Assembly (NCBI GenBank): GCA_905221605.1
Contig: CAJNDS010001602.1
Location: 33,501 to 97,500 of the forward strand
Length of the DNA: 64,000 bases
Direction of reading: 5' to 3'
Source: Symbiodinium natans
Taxonomy: Eukaryota > Sar > Dinophyceae > Suessiales > Symbiodiniaceae
Within the stretch, counting starts at the first letter, position 1. Each line of letters begins with the position of its first letter. This document shows positions 11,280 through 24,000 of the stretch, piece after piece. The notes beneath the pieces were generated by a model. The model was not told where the DNA came from and did not search any database. It worked only from the letters and a program-made list of their open reading frames with translations. The position numbers and the translations under genes were made by a program.

Positions 11280-12978
11280 CTGCGAGCCGGGAAAGCGTCG
11301 ATGAGAGGTCGGCTAAGGGATGTGTAGCCCGAAACTCAGCAACCTCCTGACTCATGGCTGTAAACCTCAAAAAGAACCTGAGCCCGTACACTCTGCCGCG
11401 AGGTCAGCAAGCAGAGCCCAGGTACAGATACAAAGGTCTAAAAACATGACACGCGTGTATGCGAAACTGGAGCTGATCTTCACTTTTCAGGTGCCCTGGT
11501 CACTCTGAACATCTGAGGGCCTTCAGGAGGGGCTTAGGGCACCACAGTGGCAGCGCAGTGTGCTATATTAATGGCTTCAGCAGCTTTCGTGGGTTGCGTT
11601 TTTTTGGATTCAGGGTCGATGCTGCTGAGCTGAATCTGTGTTGCACAAGGCCAGGGAAAACATTTGCACAGGGGAATGAAGTAGAAGACAGTTCGCTTGC
11701 AGACTGACGCCGAAGATCCCGAAGCAGCTTTTTTCTGCTGCGCACACGATAAATGTCGACCAACCTCGATTCAAGCTCTAGAAACCCTTAACCCTTAAAC
11801 CGTCAACCCGCCACACACCCTGCAAGCTGAGTCATAGCCCTAAGCACTCATGATCAAGATTCCAAAGTGTTGCCCCGAGGCGTGCTGCCCTCAGCCAACG
11901 TGGATACCCGAGACCTCTTTGATGAAGCGCTCGTGCAACTGCCTTCTGCGACAGCAAAGAGGCTACTGATTCAGAGCTGGAGCTTCAGGACTCAGGCAAA
12001 GATCGTGCGCTGGTATAGCATTGCATCTGTCGTGTATACGCCACATCCTCCCACCCGGCCTCGCCAGAGCCTTGCTGGAGACGGCATCGAGGTTCTTGAA
12101 GGGACCATCATTACATCCTGGTGACTAATTTGACCGCAGAAGGGCGAACAGCAAAAGGAAGCACTGAAATCACACGATGATAAGCTCAATGCCTGTGTAG
12201 GCTAAGACTATTTGCCGTCGGGCGTCCCATGATCGTCTGGAACGTTGGTGGGAACCTTAGCTCAGTGATCGAAAAGAGACTCTGCATCCCATGGTCGCTA
12301 CACTTACACCGTCAATTCTCGCAACATCCCAAGACCCTCAACCCTCAACCCCATCTAAACCCCCCAAGCTTGCCCAAACTCTCTACCCTTCGACGCGGCG
12401 CGGCGAAGCCAAGTGACAAATCTCGGAGTGGTGGACAAAAGGAGCTCAAGCCGTATTCGGCATATAATTAAGCCCTAAACCACACTGCGAGCCAGGGGCT
12501 TGAGGTTCAGCATTTCGGTGTAGGCTCCGCCCCGCTCCCCTCCGAATTCTCAAGCCACACGGAGCCTTGCACCGAACTCCTTTAGATTTAAGCCTTATCA
12601 ACCCAAACCCTGAACATAAATACCAGCTCGCCCACCCACAGCCCCAATAGACCTGCACCAACTATGAACATTACCCTGCCTGCATACTCAACTTGTGATT
12701 TGATCTTGCGGCCGAGGGGCTTGATCTCCTGTATGGGCAGTTCCCGTCCACTGGGGCGGTACCTCGGGTTTATAACCCTAAACCCAACCCTTTTTTGCTA
12801 AGAGGGCTTTTCTGTTGGGCCACATTGGGGCCTCGGCCCTCTCTTTTTAAGCCCGAATCCAGGCTTCGGATTTTTCTCGGATGCCTCGCATGTCCTCGCA
12901 TGACTCAAAGTTACAACCGAATGCTCCTTTGCTGCCACATCGCAACCTCGCGACTTAAACCTACATCACCTAAGGCCC

Positions 12979-13037
12979 CTGAGACATGGGCTCGAAGGTG
13001 TAGACCATGTCCGACTCCGCCTTCTGGGCGTTGTAGC
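12979..13037 (-). CDS. Exon of an unknown gene
   Basis: Acceptor CTGCAG|G, then YNAQKAESDMVYTFEPMSQ, ending at a CAG|GG boundary. Composition is clearly protein-like. It may belong with the exons at 14210 or 11279. Nearby, 13205-13450 has competing plus-strand and minus-strand frames, and 11860-12120 is likewise ambiguous; neither was assigned. Confidence 0.4.
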
Positions 13038-13684
13038 CTGCAGCTGCAGGTGAATCAAGGAAGGCCACCTCGCCTCGAACAACTGGAACAAGCAAGTATC
13101 GAGGACATCCACTTCAATCTGCGATTGCCTCTTCAGATCACTTGCAGCTGCCTATAGCTGCCTCAAGAGGGTTTTTTAAGACTACAGGCTTGGCCCGTGA
13201 GCGACTACATGGTCTTCATCCGCCACTACATCCGAGCCCAGGGTCTTTTTGAGACTGCATTCGGGTTGGGGGGCTTACCTGCTCAGGACTTGGTGTTTTT
13301 GTCGTTTTTTTTCTTGTTTCTGGGGTTTGACACAGCAGGAGGACCTGCACATCGCCAACTTTAACACCCCCAATCACTTCCTTTCAGCGCACCTTGACCA
13401 TCGCCCGGACGCTTCCTCGGGAATGGCTCACATAGGAACAAACTGATCTCGCCCAGGCTTCGGTGTTGTCAACTGGAGCCAACAGAGAATATTGCCCGAG
13501 ATCTTGCGTTGCAGTTCCTACAAAGCACCAGAACTAAGACTGGAACATCTCAGAAATTTTAAACCTGCGATCAAAACTCTGCTTCGAATCTGGACGTGCT
13601 CGGCGGTAAAAGCTCAGTCTTGACTCAACAAGGCCTATATGTAGCTCTTGTTAATGAGGGTTTTTTCGTCATACGCCTCGAGTC

Positions 13685-13830
13685 CTAAGACCTTTGGTGG
13701 TTACATTGTTGTCTCCAGCCCAAGCTGAGAATCAAGTACTGTTGGTCCAAGAAGCTTCTTGTCTCGCCGGTCGCCGTATGCCCGGCCGTAACGATGGAGC
13801 CTTGGTGGGAAACAGGATAAGAGCTTTTCA
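13685..13830 (-). CDS. Candidate exon, unknown gene
   Basis: The minus-strand frame reads GSIVTAGHTATGETRSFLDQ, then QYLILSLGWRQQCN. It is protein-like but without a recognised motif; splice sites are uncertain. Confidence 0.3.
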
Positions 13831-14140
13831 CTCTAGGATTGTTAAGGAACCTTGCCATTGAGATTGACCAAGGGCTTAGCAGTTTAAAGGCGCAACGCAA
13901 GAGCTGAAACGTACATCAGGGGAGGCCTACATCAGGGAACGCTACCTAGATCCAAAGAGTGATAAAACGGCCATGGCTTCATGCCTGGAAATTGTTTTGG
14001 CTTCTGTCGGACTTGGATCCTGCATCTTCCGCGGCCAATAGGCCAATGTGATCGCTTAGGGATCTCACACTTCCCCACCTCCGACCTCCTTCGGAGCAAA
14101 ACTTCTCCATCCTCGACTCCTACTGGATGTTCGATGGTCT

Positions 14141-14210
14141 TGCAGGTACCAGTCCTTCTGCTTAGACATCTCCCGAAGTCCCAAACCTGCTCGGGCACCA
14201 CCGTCATAGC
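14141..14210 (-). CDS. Exon of an unknown gene, downstream of the methyltransferase
   Basis: Acceptor GGTAG|G, then GYDGGARAGLGLREMSKQKD and WYLQ. Strongly protein-like. It may be a 3' exon of the methyltransferase at 17640-14931 or belong to the next gene; nothing in the residues decides this. Confidence 0.4.
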
Positions 14211-14930
14211 CTACCCGCCTGTCTCCCATGTCTCAAGGCAAACCTCTTGCTGCTTTGCTAGTCCTAGAGTTCAGGGTTGGAGTTTTGCCTGTAGGGTTCA
14301 GGCTGCTTAAGGGTGTGACGGATTAAACCGTTTTGGTCTAGGGTTCGTCCCTTCAACACGCCTCCAAACAAGCAGATTGTGCAGACGTAGCAACGACCAC
14401 TCCAGGAATGGCAGTGTCTCCACATGCCTCAGAAACCCAGCCCCTTAAAATACGCAATCCTAGGACTCGTCTGTGGGCTTGTGCGAGAAGGGCCAACAGA
14501 CATTAACTCAGACCCCCGGGTCTACAGGGCGCAGCCCGCGTTGCCGATATTTGGAGGCCGTTAACCTGTAAAGCCTAAGCCCTCAAAAAACACTGCTGGA
14601 TTTGGGATCGTCGGGATTTGAGTTCCGAGTTTCATTGGTGCCTTGCAGGTAGTCAGGGTCTGCAAGGCTTCAGGGCTTCCCAACATATCCTGATCACCCT
14701 GTCCTCACGAACCTGAAGCCCTCAAAGCACTGCATTCAGTATCCAGTACATCGGAGTCGCTGGAATTCGTTCTGCTCCGCCGATCCTTAACTTGGGATCT
14801 TTGGGCAGTGGGATAAAAGGCAGACTCTCCATGGCATGGCGGCAGCGGGGGTTGTCTAAAACTGCTGGACAGGAAGCTTAGGAACCTCTCCCATAAACTT
14901 ACAGCCACTTTCGTCAGACAGGCAAGGCTC

Positions 14931-17640
14931 CGAGGATGTACGAGTATCGCACACCCACGGCTCCCATGTTTGATGCGATCTTCACGAGCCCTCCCGGCTT
15001 CACAAAGTAGCGCAGGTTGCGAAAGAACCTGCGCCGGGGGGGGGGGGGGGGGCAGATGGACAAGAAGCAACCTCGGCCTGCTATTTGGGCTGCACTTCGC
15101 TAAAGTTCCTGTGAATAGCGCAAAGGGACTAACTTTGAACCGTTAATCTTTGCTTGCGCGCTCTTGGTCAGGCTATTGGACGAAGCGAAGCGGCAATCGA
15201 CCTAAATCCCAAACTCCTTGACGACCCCATCCTCAACCCCCTAAGTCAAGCCGCAATCGCATAAGGTTCTCATGGCGCCAATTGACGATGGGATGGCTAT
15301 CCTGGCTGCAAAGGCAGGGTGATCGAGTCTGGTCATGTAAAGCGAGCAGGGTCTAAGTGTAGTGCAATATTTGTTCAGCTCTAGGGATTCGAGGGTACAA
15401 TCTACACGCACAACCGCCCAAGATATCTTCAACACATTGCTGGGCACGAATGAACAAATGAACTTGCGAGCTTCAATCAGCTCTGAAACCCGAAGCCACG
15501 AACCAGCAGCCAGAGTCCAAAGCTGAAGAATCACAGAAAGATCTTTCCTCCAGAACCTTTGCAAAAGCTTGTAGGACTTGGAGAACTTTCCTTTTCAGAC
15601 TCGAACTTAAACCCTGTAAAGCCCTGGACCCTAAACCCTAAACCCGAACTCGAAACCCCAAACTAAACCATCAAAGGGCAGCCGTGGCTCGTAGAATCCG
15701 GTGACGTGGCCCTGCCCTGGCTGCAGGTCCACCTGCGCTAACAAGCACTTGAGCCAACAGGGTTCAAAGGCTTCATGGGGTTCATAGGGTTCAAAAGGGT
15801 TCAGACAGAGGGTTCAGAGGGTTCATAGAGTTCGGGTTTAGGGTTACAGGTGCTCGGGGTGAGGGTTTTGTAGACATGTGCCTTGAGTCTGCGGAACCCG
15901 CGCAATCCGTGAGAGCACCTATAACAGCCAAAGCGCCCCGAAACCCTCAAGGCCTGTTTTCAACAGCACCTAGTCAGAAACCGGAACCTTGAGGCCCCCT
16001 GAGCAGCAAAAAAAGTGACGAAACGTGGGAAACATATGTCTCACCACATTTTTTTGTTTGGAAACATATGTCCCCCCATACTTAGTTGTGGAAGGAAGCT
16101 CGCTCGACAACTCTCCTTAACCGTGGAAGAGCGGAGCGGTGACTATGGCAGATTCGGGGGGTTAGCGGCTTTCAGGTTGTTTCCGGGCTTGACGCTTTGG
16201 GAGTGGATTAAGTTGTCGGGGCCAAACTGAAGCCCTGACTGATGTACCAAGCCCTGGCCCTAAACCCTAAACTCCTAAAGCAAAGCCAGAGGAGGATCAT
16301 GTGCAGTGAGCACGCCCACGTTTTGTTGGACTTTCGTAAGTACTAGAGCATAGGCCACATAAACCCGAGGCCTGCACCAAACCCGGACAACCCCCCCCCC
16401 CCACCCGCCCCCCCTCCCCCGCTAAATTCTCAAATCAAACCCTCAAGTACCCTCAACCACTCTATCCGCCAGGAACCATAGGAGGGCTCCCGTTTTCAGG
16501 GTTCCATGCATTCCAGTGCTACTCTAGGGGGTTTTAAGGTCTGAAGTTCATCTTGTTGGGCTCAGGACCACACCCAGGCAGCACCGGCATGAGGGAAGTT
16601 GTAGTACACGGCCCCTCAGCACATGTTAAGGTGGTAGTGCCAGTTCAGGATCCCACACCCAGCTTCCGCCAAAAATCGGATCGCGTGCAATGCGCGTGAG
16701 GAGTGCAAGAAAGCGCTCGTCCCTTTCCAGCGCCTCCTTGGGCTGCCCCCCAAGAAGCAGACCCGAAATGCCCAAACCTTAAACCCTAACTAAACCCCTA
16801 AACCCCAAGCCACAGAGCGCTTAGATACACCTTAAGCGCAAGCATCCTGCACCGAAAAAAACAGACGTACCAGCAAGCAAGAAACATGGAGAGTGAAGGT
16901 CCAAAGAAAGTCTCCACGTGGATTGTAGGGGTCTTCGACTTTGGGAGTTCTTATAGTCGTTGACTTTGCCTGACATGGGCTTAAGGAAGTCATTGGCGGA
17001 GAGGCAAAAGCAAGGCCGAGAAACAACGAAACCCCTACATGCTTCCCCTCGAAATTGCAAAAATTAATTGCAGACCCAACGCTCATGCCTCAACCGAAAC
17101 CTTTAGAACCCCCCCAGGGCCCTGTTGGGGTCCCGACCGATGGACCCCTCCATGTTTTTGAAGCGCGGGTCGAGGGCTATGCGGGTGCAGTCGACCTCCC
17201 CCCCACGCCACACAGCTTTGCTTTGCTCTTCGGCTTGGGGTTTGGGAATCATGCAGGGGCTTGGGATCATGGAGGTTGGGACTTCAGGACAGGCATCCTT
17301 CGGCCAGAATGGAGCCACAGTAGTGGGCTTACATTACCAAAATTCCAATACAATTACTCGACGACGAAGACAAAAAACGCACAGGGCACGGTTTCAACCT
17401 CAGGCCAAGGAGATCCCTAACGCGCTGCTCTTTAGGTGCAGTAGCTCTAGGCTCTAAACATGAACGAGCACGAAGAAACTTACCCCTGAACAGGCAACCC
17501 CGACCTCGTGATAGACATCGGCGAGGTGGTCATCCAGCATCTTGATAGTATCGTCAATCCTCGGAAAACTTCCGTGGCAGCGCGTGACACAATCATGACG
17601 ATCGCTGCGGTAGTCCATGTTTGCTTCTTTTGGGTAGGAT
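14931..17640 (-). CDS. BMT5/DUF2431-like RNA methyltransferase
   Basis: Exons on minus: 17640-17484 (SYPKEANMDYRSDRHDCVTR, CHGSFPRIDDTIKMLDDHLA), 17195-about 17121 (VDCTRIALDPRFKNMEGS), 16742-16659 (EALERDERFLALLTRIARDP), 16614-16574 (VYYNFPHAGAAW), about 15301-15241 (DSHPIVNWRHENLMRLRLDL) and 15028-14931 (FFRNLRYFVKPGGLVKIASN then MGAVGVRYSYI). The order VD-x-T, then NFPHAG, then FFRN...PGG is that of the DUF2431 family, whose yeast member Bmt5 makes m3U in 25S rRNA. The usual N-terminal SAM-binding G-D/E-G-x-x-S-F-S motif was not found upstream of 17640, where the amine oxidase gene ends. So the first exon is missing or very divergent. The RNA target is not known. Confidence 0.65.
15041..15052. 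repeat. Poly(G)/poly(C) run
   Basis: A homopolymer of about a dozen or more G. Similar C or G runs occur at 1905, 16390, 25647, 31264, 36305, 43566, 45758, 49503 and 53331. Confidence 0.9.
16027..16075. repeat. Short direct repeat GGAAACATATGTC
   Basis: Two copies of GGAAACATATGTC lie about 32 bases apart in a noncoding stretch. The spacer is T-rich. No gene or element was recognised around it (15700-16550 holds only degenerate heptamer-rich sequence and a poly(C) run). Confidence 0.7.
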
Positions 17641-18081
17641 CTTCATGCCCATGATCATGCAAGTTCACCAGTCTCAGTCTCAATCCCTGCAGCCCAACAA
17701 AAACCTGTCTGCAACTGACACGACAGCTCATATTACCAAGCACAGAAATTTTCCATTCTATAATCCTACGTGTGTGTATAAACGGACCTTGCCTTGCAAA
17801 CATGGCGATCTTAGACAAGGAAGGGGTTTTGCACTTGCGCCAAATGCACTTGCGCCATGGGATCTAATGCCTCCATCTGTGAAACAAAACAAAAGAAAAG
17901 GTCTGCAAAGGGATGCCGCTCCTTTTCTGCTCGCCTGCGCTGCACTGAGCTGGCTCGCATCCCGCATCTGCCCAAGTGGCAGCCCCGACAAATGGTCTCC
18001 AGACAGGAAGAGCAGCAACAAGAGCGCTGGCTTCGTTGCTTCTGAAAACCAGGCGAGAGTATACACAAGCTCCGCCAGCTC

Positions 18082-21000
18082 TCACACCGCCACAGGCATG
18101 GACGCAGAGCTCAAGGCTTCAATGATCTTCATGGCCGCCTCCTCCCCTGTCTGAATGGCACCGTTCCTTAGGGCTGGGTGTTGGGGAAATTCGGTGTAAG
18201 TAGGGGTTTGGAGGCTCATTGCATGAGGCCAACGGTTTAGTTACGTTGGTAAAGATCCTTACAGGGTGTCGGGTTCTTCTGGGTTTATGCACCAGCCCTG
18301 CAAAGTTCCACACCCTCGTCATGCCATCATCCTGAAAAACTCTGGCGGCCTCCCCAATTCAGAAGAACACTCTGTGACTCCTAAACCCGACAACCCTGAA
18401 AAAAAAAACAAGCTGCAGGGGCTCATGTACCCAAGGCTGGCTAGGCTGTAGTCGCCACCGGCAATCCACAGTCCTGGTGGCCCCAACCGCCTGGTGCTCG
18501 GGTTTTGGGCGACCCGGCGCCGTTTTAGGGTCCAGTTTCGGGTTCGTGGGGGTTTTGTAGCTTCAGGGGTTTAAGGCTTCTGGCTTTGGAGTCGGGTGTG
18601 TGGCTCTGGCCTTCTTCCGGTTCCCTCTATAAACCCGAACGCTCTCGAGCACTTACTCTACAGCCTGGGCAGCCTGAAGGCCTCGACCCGGAATCACTCG
18701 CTCCAGATCCCCGGGATGGGCCTCTGTTCGTAGATGCGCCGCATCTGTGGCCAAAAGCTCTTCAGGACGCCCGGCGGGCAGAATATGTTGTAGCCGCCCC
18801 GGGCGAACCTGATCCGCACATCTGAACCCCTAAGGCCCTGAACTTAACGTGATAGGACCATGCGGCCCATGCGCGTGCATGCGTGGCGCATGAGAAGTTG
18901 CGAAGGCAGGAACCAATGTGTTTCTTTGGGTGGCAGAGTTGCAAGGGCCCCTATGCAAAGTGAGCCCAGCTTCGGGGCGAAGTCCAGAAGGCAAAGCCAG
19001 GGTCATAAGCCCACTAAGCCGCCACATCTGCTTAGGTGAAGAACATGCCCCTCCAAAGCCAGCATTTTCAGCTCCAGTACGCAAAGTATATGATTTGTGG
19101 GGAAAGGGTTTTGGGACGCCGAAAGGGAAACAAACGAGCAGTTCACTGCAACTTGATTTCTAGGTGTGGTCAGAAGCTGACTCCAATGGCGCCACGAACT
19201 AGGGCTCTACAGCCTCATGATAATCTACAAGTACGATGGCCCTTGACATCCTTTGAAAAATATTCCTGAACATGATCCTCTTAAATCCAATAAGGGTGAA
19301 CAGATGTCTCAAGGGCCTACCTAGTGATTCGACGGCTTACGTCACCGGGGAACTCGTCGTCTGCCCAGTTCTTCGACACGACCTCGACCATCTTCTGCTC
19401 AGGTGCTCCTGGCGACGTTGAAAGGCAGCCTTGAAGACACCCATTCTCACTCGGGGTTCAAACGCCTCCTCCGATGGAATGCCCCAAGGAAAGCTCGAAA
19501 AACTAAGGGCCCGAACGGAAGAGTTGTGGACGACGAATATGATTACAAGCACCTTCTGCTTTCAACAGATTTGCGATTTGCGCATCTAAAACAAACTTCC
19601 CTGCCTAGTGCTTCTGCCAGGATGTTCTGCATCGCTGACTCTCGCTCCGAATCTGTGAGTCGGAGGAATGCCTTGGGTCCATCTGTCGCCAAGGGTCCCA
19701 GGGCTTAGCGTGTAAAGTTTAAGGTTTCGGATGCTGAGGACTTGATCTTCCCTGGCCTAGATACACTCATCCACAATGAAGTCACGCCAGGCATGCAGAG
19801 TGCTGCCGGTCGGCTAATCAACAAAAACTGCATGACAGAATGGTAAAACCTTCAAACCTAAACTGTAAGCCCATATTCAGATGCAGGAACACGACCACCT
19901 CCACCTGCAACCCGCGCACTAAACCATAATATGGTAAGGACTCCGACGAACCCCGGCTGGACCCTCAACTGGTCGAGAAAAGGTGCTCGATTCTGCGCCC
20001 CCTCCGTGAAGCACGTGAGGACCTTTTTTCAACACCACAAGTCCCAAAGCAAATCAACCCGTACACCCCAAATCCCTACTTCAAAGAAAAGCACGCTTGA
20101 GGTTTGTAGGGTTTATGGAGCTTTATGGCATGTAGAGTGTAGTGTCTTGGGTTGTTGGGGTTTTTATGGTTTGGGTTTGTGGACCGGTCATATGCCTGAT
20201 GGTGCTTGCTATCTTGCTTGTGGCATTCCTGTCATGTTCCACCTGAAATGCTGCTAGTGCATCTGGCACCCCGAAATGTCCTGCAAACTCCAGCCAAAGC
20301 TCTATTCAACTCAAAATTTGGGACTCAGTGGAATGGGTTCAAGGAAATCGAAACCCTTGAGCGCTCAGGGTTTTGCGGGCGCATTCAGGGTATGATTTCG
20401 ATAGACCCTGTGTTGATTTGGATGTCACGACATCGTTTTGCAAGCTTTATAGTTGTTTAGCGGCCCTTGAGTGAGGCATGCTTGGGTCTCGGCCCCGCGG
20501 GCCCAGGAGTACGGAGAGTTGTCGAAGCCTCGGCCAAAAAGAGAACACAAAGAAGCCTGAAAACCCAAAAGTATATACGGGTCCAGCTTTAGGGGTTAGG
20601 CTAGACACAGCTCTTAGACCCCCAGCTTGAATTTCGAAATCCAAGAAAAACTCATGCAGACTCCGCAAAACCTCAACAACCCAGAAGCCCCCTAACCCGG
20701 AACCGATTCGGCGAACACACGCTCGAAGCCTGACGGCATCAGACTCTTTCAGGGAGTTTGACAACTGTTTCGGCCTCGCATTGTTGAGGCAGGAGGCATG
20801 AATGCACATAGTTGCTGGGCGCCGACGTGTTGAGAAAGATGATCTTTCCCAGGAATCCTCTGCAGAGTTGAAAACCAACTCGCAACACTCAACAACACCC
20901 CGCTAAACCCGAACCTGGTAAAGAGGAGGCAGGGTAAAGGATTAACCCAGCATCCGTGCTCGCGCCACCAAGGCTTCTCATAGACCATGGAGTACTTCAT

Positions 21001-24000
21001 GGTCGTACCGACGGGCAGTCGCCTTAATATCAGGCGCGAACCCTTCAAAGAAAAAGGAGCCTTTTTTGTGCAACGTGTAACGCCTAAACTCCCCCAAGCC
21101 TTTACATCCCGACATCCGACTTGCTGCAGTCAATTCAAAATTCACAAAAAAGAACCCTCAAACCCTAAAGAACTCAAAATCTGTGTCCGAATTGGGCGGC
21201 CCAGCTTCTGAAACAGCTGAGCGGTCGCCCCATCCAGGGGGGGTTGGAAGTCGATGGCAGTTATCAGGCTGGGGGTGAGGCCAGCCAAGACTACGTGTCG
21301 TGCCACCACCTGAGCTGTTCAGCTGCGGAAGGATTTAGGGTTTTGAGTTTTAAAGGCGTACACGGTTGATGATGATGTTTTGGATTTGGGCTACACTGCC
21401 CAGAAATTTGTAAAAATCCGCGAAGCAGTTAGGAGTCACCAGGGCTTAGCGTGTAGGCTGCCGGACGAGGGTTGGTGCAAAGCATAATCAACACACACAC
21501 ATAATTGTGCCTGTTTTGCTATGTGCCGAATGCACTATGGCCGGTACGAAGAAGTCCACACCCTGTAGTCTCTCAAAACATTCATCCGAGACGCAGCATG
21601 CCGCTTGAGGGCTGTCCCGACTATGCTAACCTTCTTCTCAATTACTAGAGCTGTTCCTGCCGGAGCACAATGCCCTTGGAGCTGATCACGTCGTACCGTG
21701 CGTCCTCCCGCTGCCGGATTGCCGTGACTTTCGCTCCCAGCTGCAGGTCCTGTCCTGTGTCGCAACAGTGTGCAAGCTGAACCCAACACCCCCCCCCATG
21801 TTGCTGAAAGTTCCAGACAAAAGAACTGTTTTTAAGGAAGTGCGATGCTGAACCTGAGAAAGGCAACACAACTCTCAGTTTCTTACATTACGCTTAGAAT
21901 TCCGCAAGGTCGAACTCGACCTGTCTAGTAATGGAATCGTGGAGCGTCTCGAGCATGAACCTTTCAAACCGATTTTCGCGATACACTTCATTTTCGCTTT
22001 AATGATTTCGAGGCCCATGAAAGCTTCTTCGGCCTGTAAATTGGTCTTGGAGTGCTTTCAGAGTGGTCTCGAAGAGTTTTGGCGGGGTCATCTTGGCGTG
22101 CTCTTACAGTGGTCTTGCGATGTCTATAGGGTAGTCCACCGTAACCTTAAGATTCAATCCTCTAAAGCCCGAAGCAGCTAAACTGCACGAGGATCCCAGC
22201 TGCGCAGCCATGCGCAGGGCGGGACCTTGCGAGCCGCCACGGACACGCCAGAAGTTCTCCTTCCGCATCTGGGGCTTCGGGGTGTGAACCCGATCCCAAC
22301 CGGCACCCTGACCTTTTTGAAAGCTGTGCCAGTTCAGAGTTGAGGATTTAGGGCTTCCGGTTGTTCGCAGGAGATTGCAACAGTATGGCATCACCCAACA
22401 CCAAAAAAAATCTACCAGGTTCTACCGCGCAAGCTTAAAAATTTCAACAGCCCCAAACCCCGATGCGAAAGTCCGAAGGAGCAGGACGGTCCTGCCCAGA
22501 TCCCTCCACTGAGTCCGAGCAGTTCAGCGACCAGATCACAACTCAGGGGCTCAGTGCTTTGGGCTTCAAAGCGTCTTGAGGCTTCCTCGTGCTTAATTAA
22601 TTCCCTGCCCCCCTAGTCATGGGGATGGGGATATTTCAGTCGGGCACACTGGGACTCTCTACAGGTCTTGTCTACGGAGGCATGGTTCTGGGAAGCATTA
22701 CGGACAGCCACTAGGAACATAGTGGAACCCCAGTTCTACAAACACACGATTATGATGAATTTTGCAACTTTCTGCATATTCTTTAAGCTACACGTCATGG
22801 AAAGGCATCTGTGATCAGTGCAACCAAGTCGCACAGGGCCGAAATTTGAGACAGGTCTTCCGCATCGTCAGCGTTGGCCCAGAGGATATTGTAGGCCATA
22901 GGAAAATTCTGTAAGCCCAGCACCATGTTCAAGTAGGCGTCGTAAGACAAGGAGTCCCAGCGCGATGCGTTCGGGTTGGAAAAGGGTGCGTCACACGGCG
23001 TGTTTCGTATCTGTCGTAGCGTCGGGCTCGCCCTAAACCCTAAACCCTAAACCCTGAACCCTGAACCCTGAACACGGAACCCGGAACCCTGAACCCTGAA
23101 CCCTAAACCCTGAACCCTGAACCATGAACCCTGAACCCTAAACCCTAAACCTTTGAGCCTTAAGCATGAGCCGATTGTCAAAACGCCTGGCCTCACGGGA
23201 CATCTCCGCCTGCGCTTTGTGCAGGACTTCCAGCTCCTGCACAACTCCCAACTCCCAACCGGCGGGTGTGTAATTATGTGGGTGCTACCCTACTTAGAGC
23301 AGAGACCCAAAACGGGGCCCTGTGTAGGGGCCGAAGCATGAACAACTCAAGCCTGAGCACTCTGCTAGCTGCTTCTGCCGACATTTGGGTTGGTCCAGGT
23401 GGGTTTAGGCTTCAGGGTTAATTGAGGGTTTCGGTGTTATTCTTGCCTCAGCAGTACCCTGCAAGCTGGCTGGTCGATTGCTGAAGTACCCCCATGAGCC
23501 TGTACGGGTGAAGTCTTTGGGGTGCCCTGTGAAAAGGAACCCAACCAAAAAAAACCAACAGGGAACACAAACCACCCCTTGTAGAGTTTAGTTTAGGGTT
23601 GAGAGCCCTATGGGCCACTAAGGGCCACTATGGGGCCTCTTATGCCCCTGAAACACGGATGCGTAACGCCCAGAGCGGCACGGAGAGCCTGCTTTGGAAG
23701 CAGACGTGTCGCTGCGGATGGCGACGGCACGCTTCGCCAGCCGTCTTCGGAGCGAACCTGACTGCTTGAGGGTTCAGACGACCCAAACTGCTGCAACGGC
23801 ACGAACCAATGAAGGCTTTAGACTCTTGTGGTGTTCTGTCTCTCCAAGCTTGTCTGACAGTTCTGCATTCATGGGTGATTCTCAGTCTGTGATCTCTAGT
23901 CGGAAGTATCTACATAGTACGGTGATATGTCAGGCATTGGATGGACTTGACAATCCGCCCGGCACTCTCGCACAGAGCGTGCAGAGGGACGTGGCAATCA

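Noticed and set aside
15740-15760. Relict spliced-leader sequence (CTTGAGCCAA)
   Set aside because: Only about ten bases resemble part of the dinoflagellate spliced leader; too short to support.
18830-19084. Minus frame AGFGGACSSPKQMW as the amine oxidase GG..PPG exon
   Set aside because: The exon at 18808 (GGYNIFCPPGVLKSF) matches the family better and ends the same motif; this one is probably chance.
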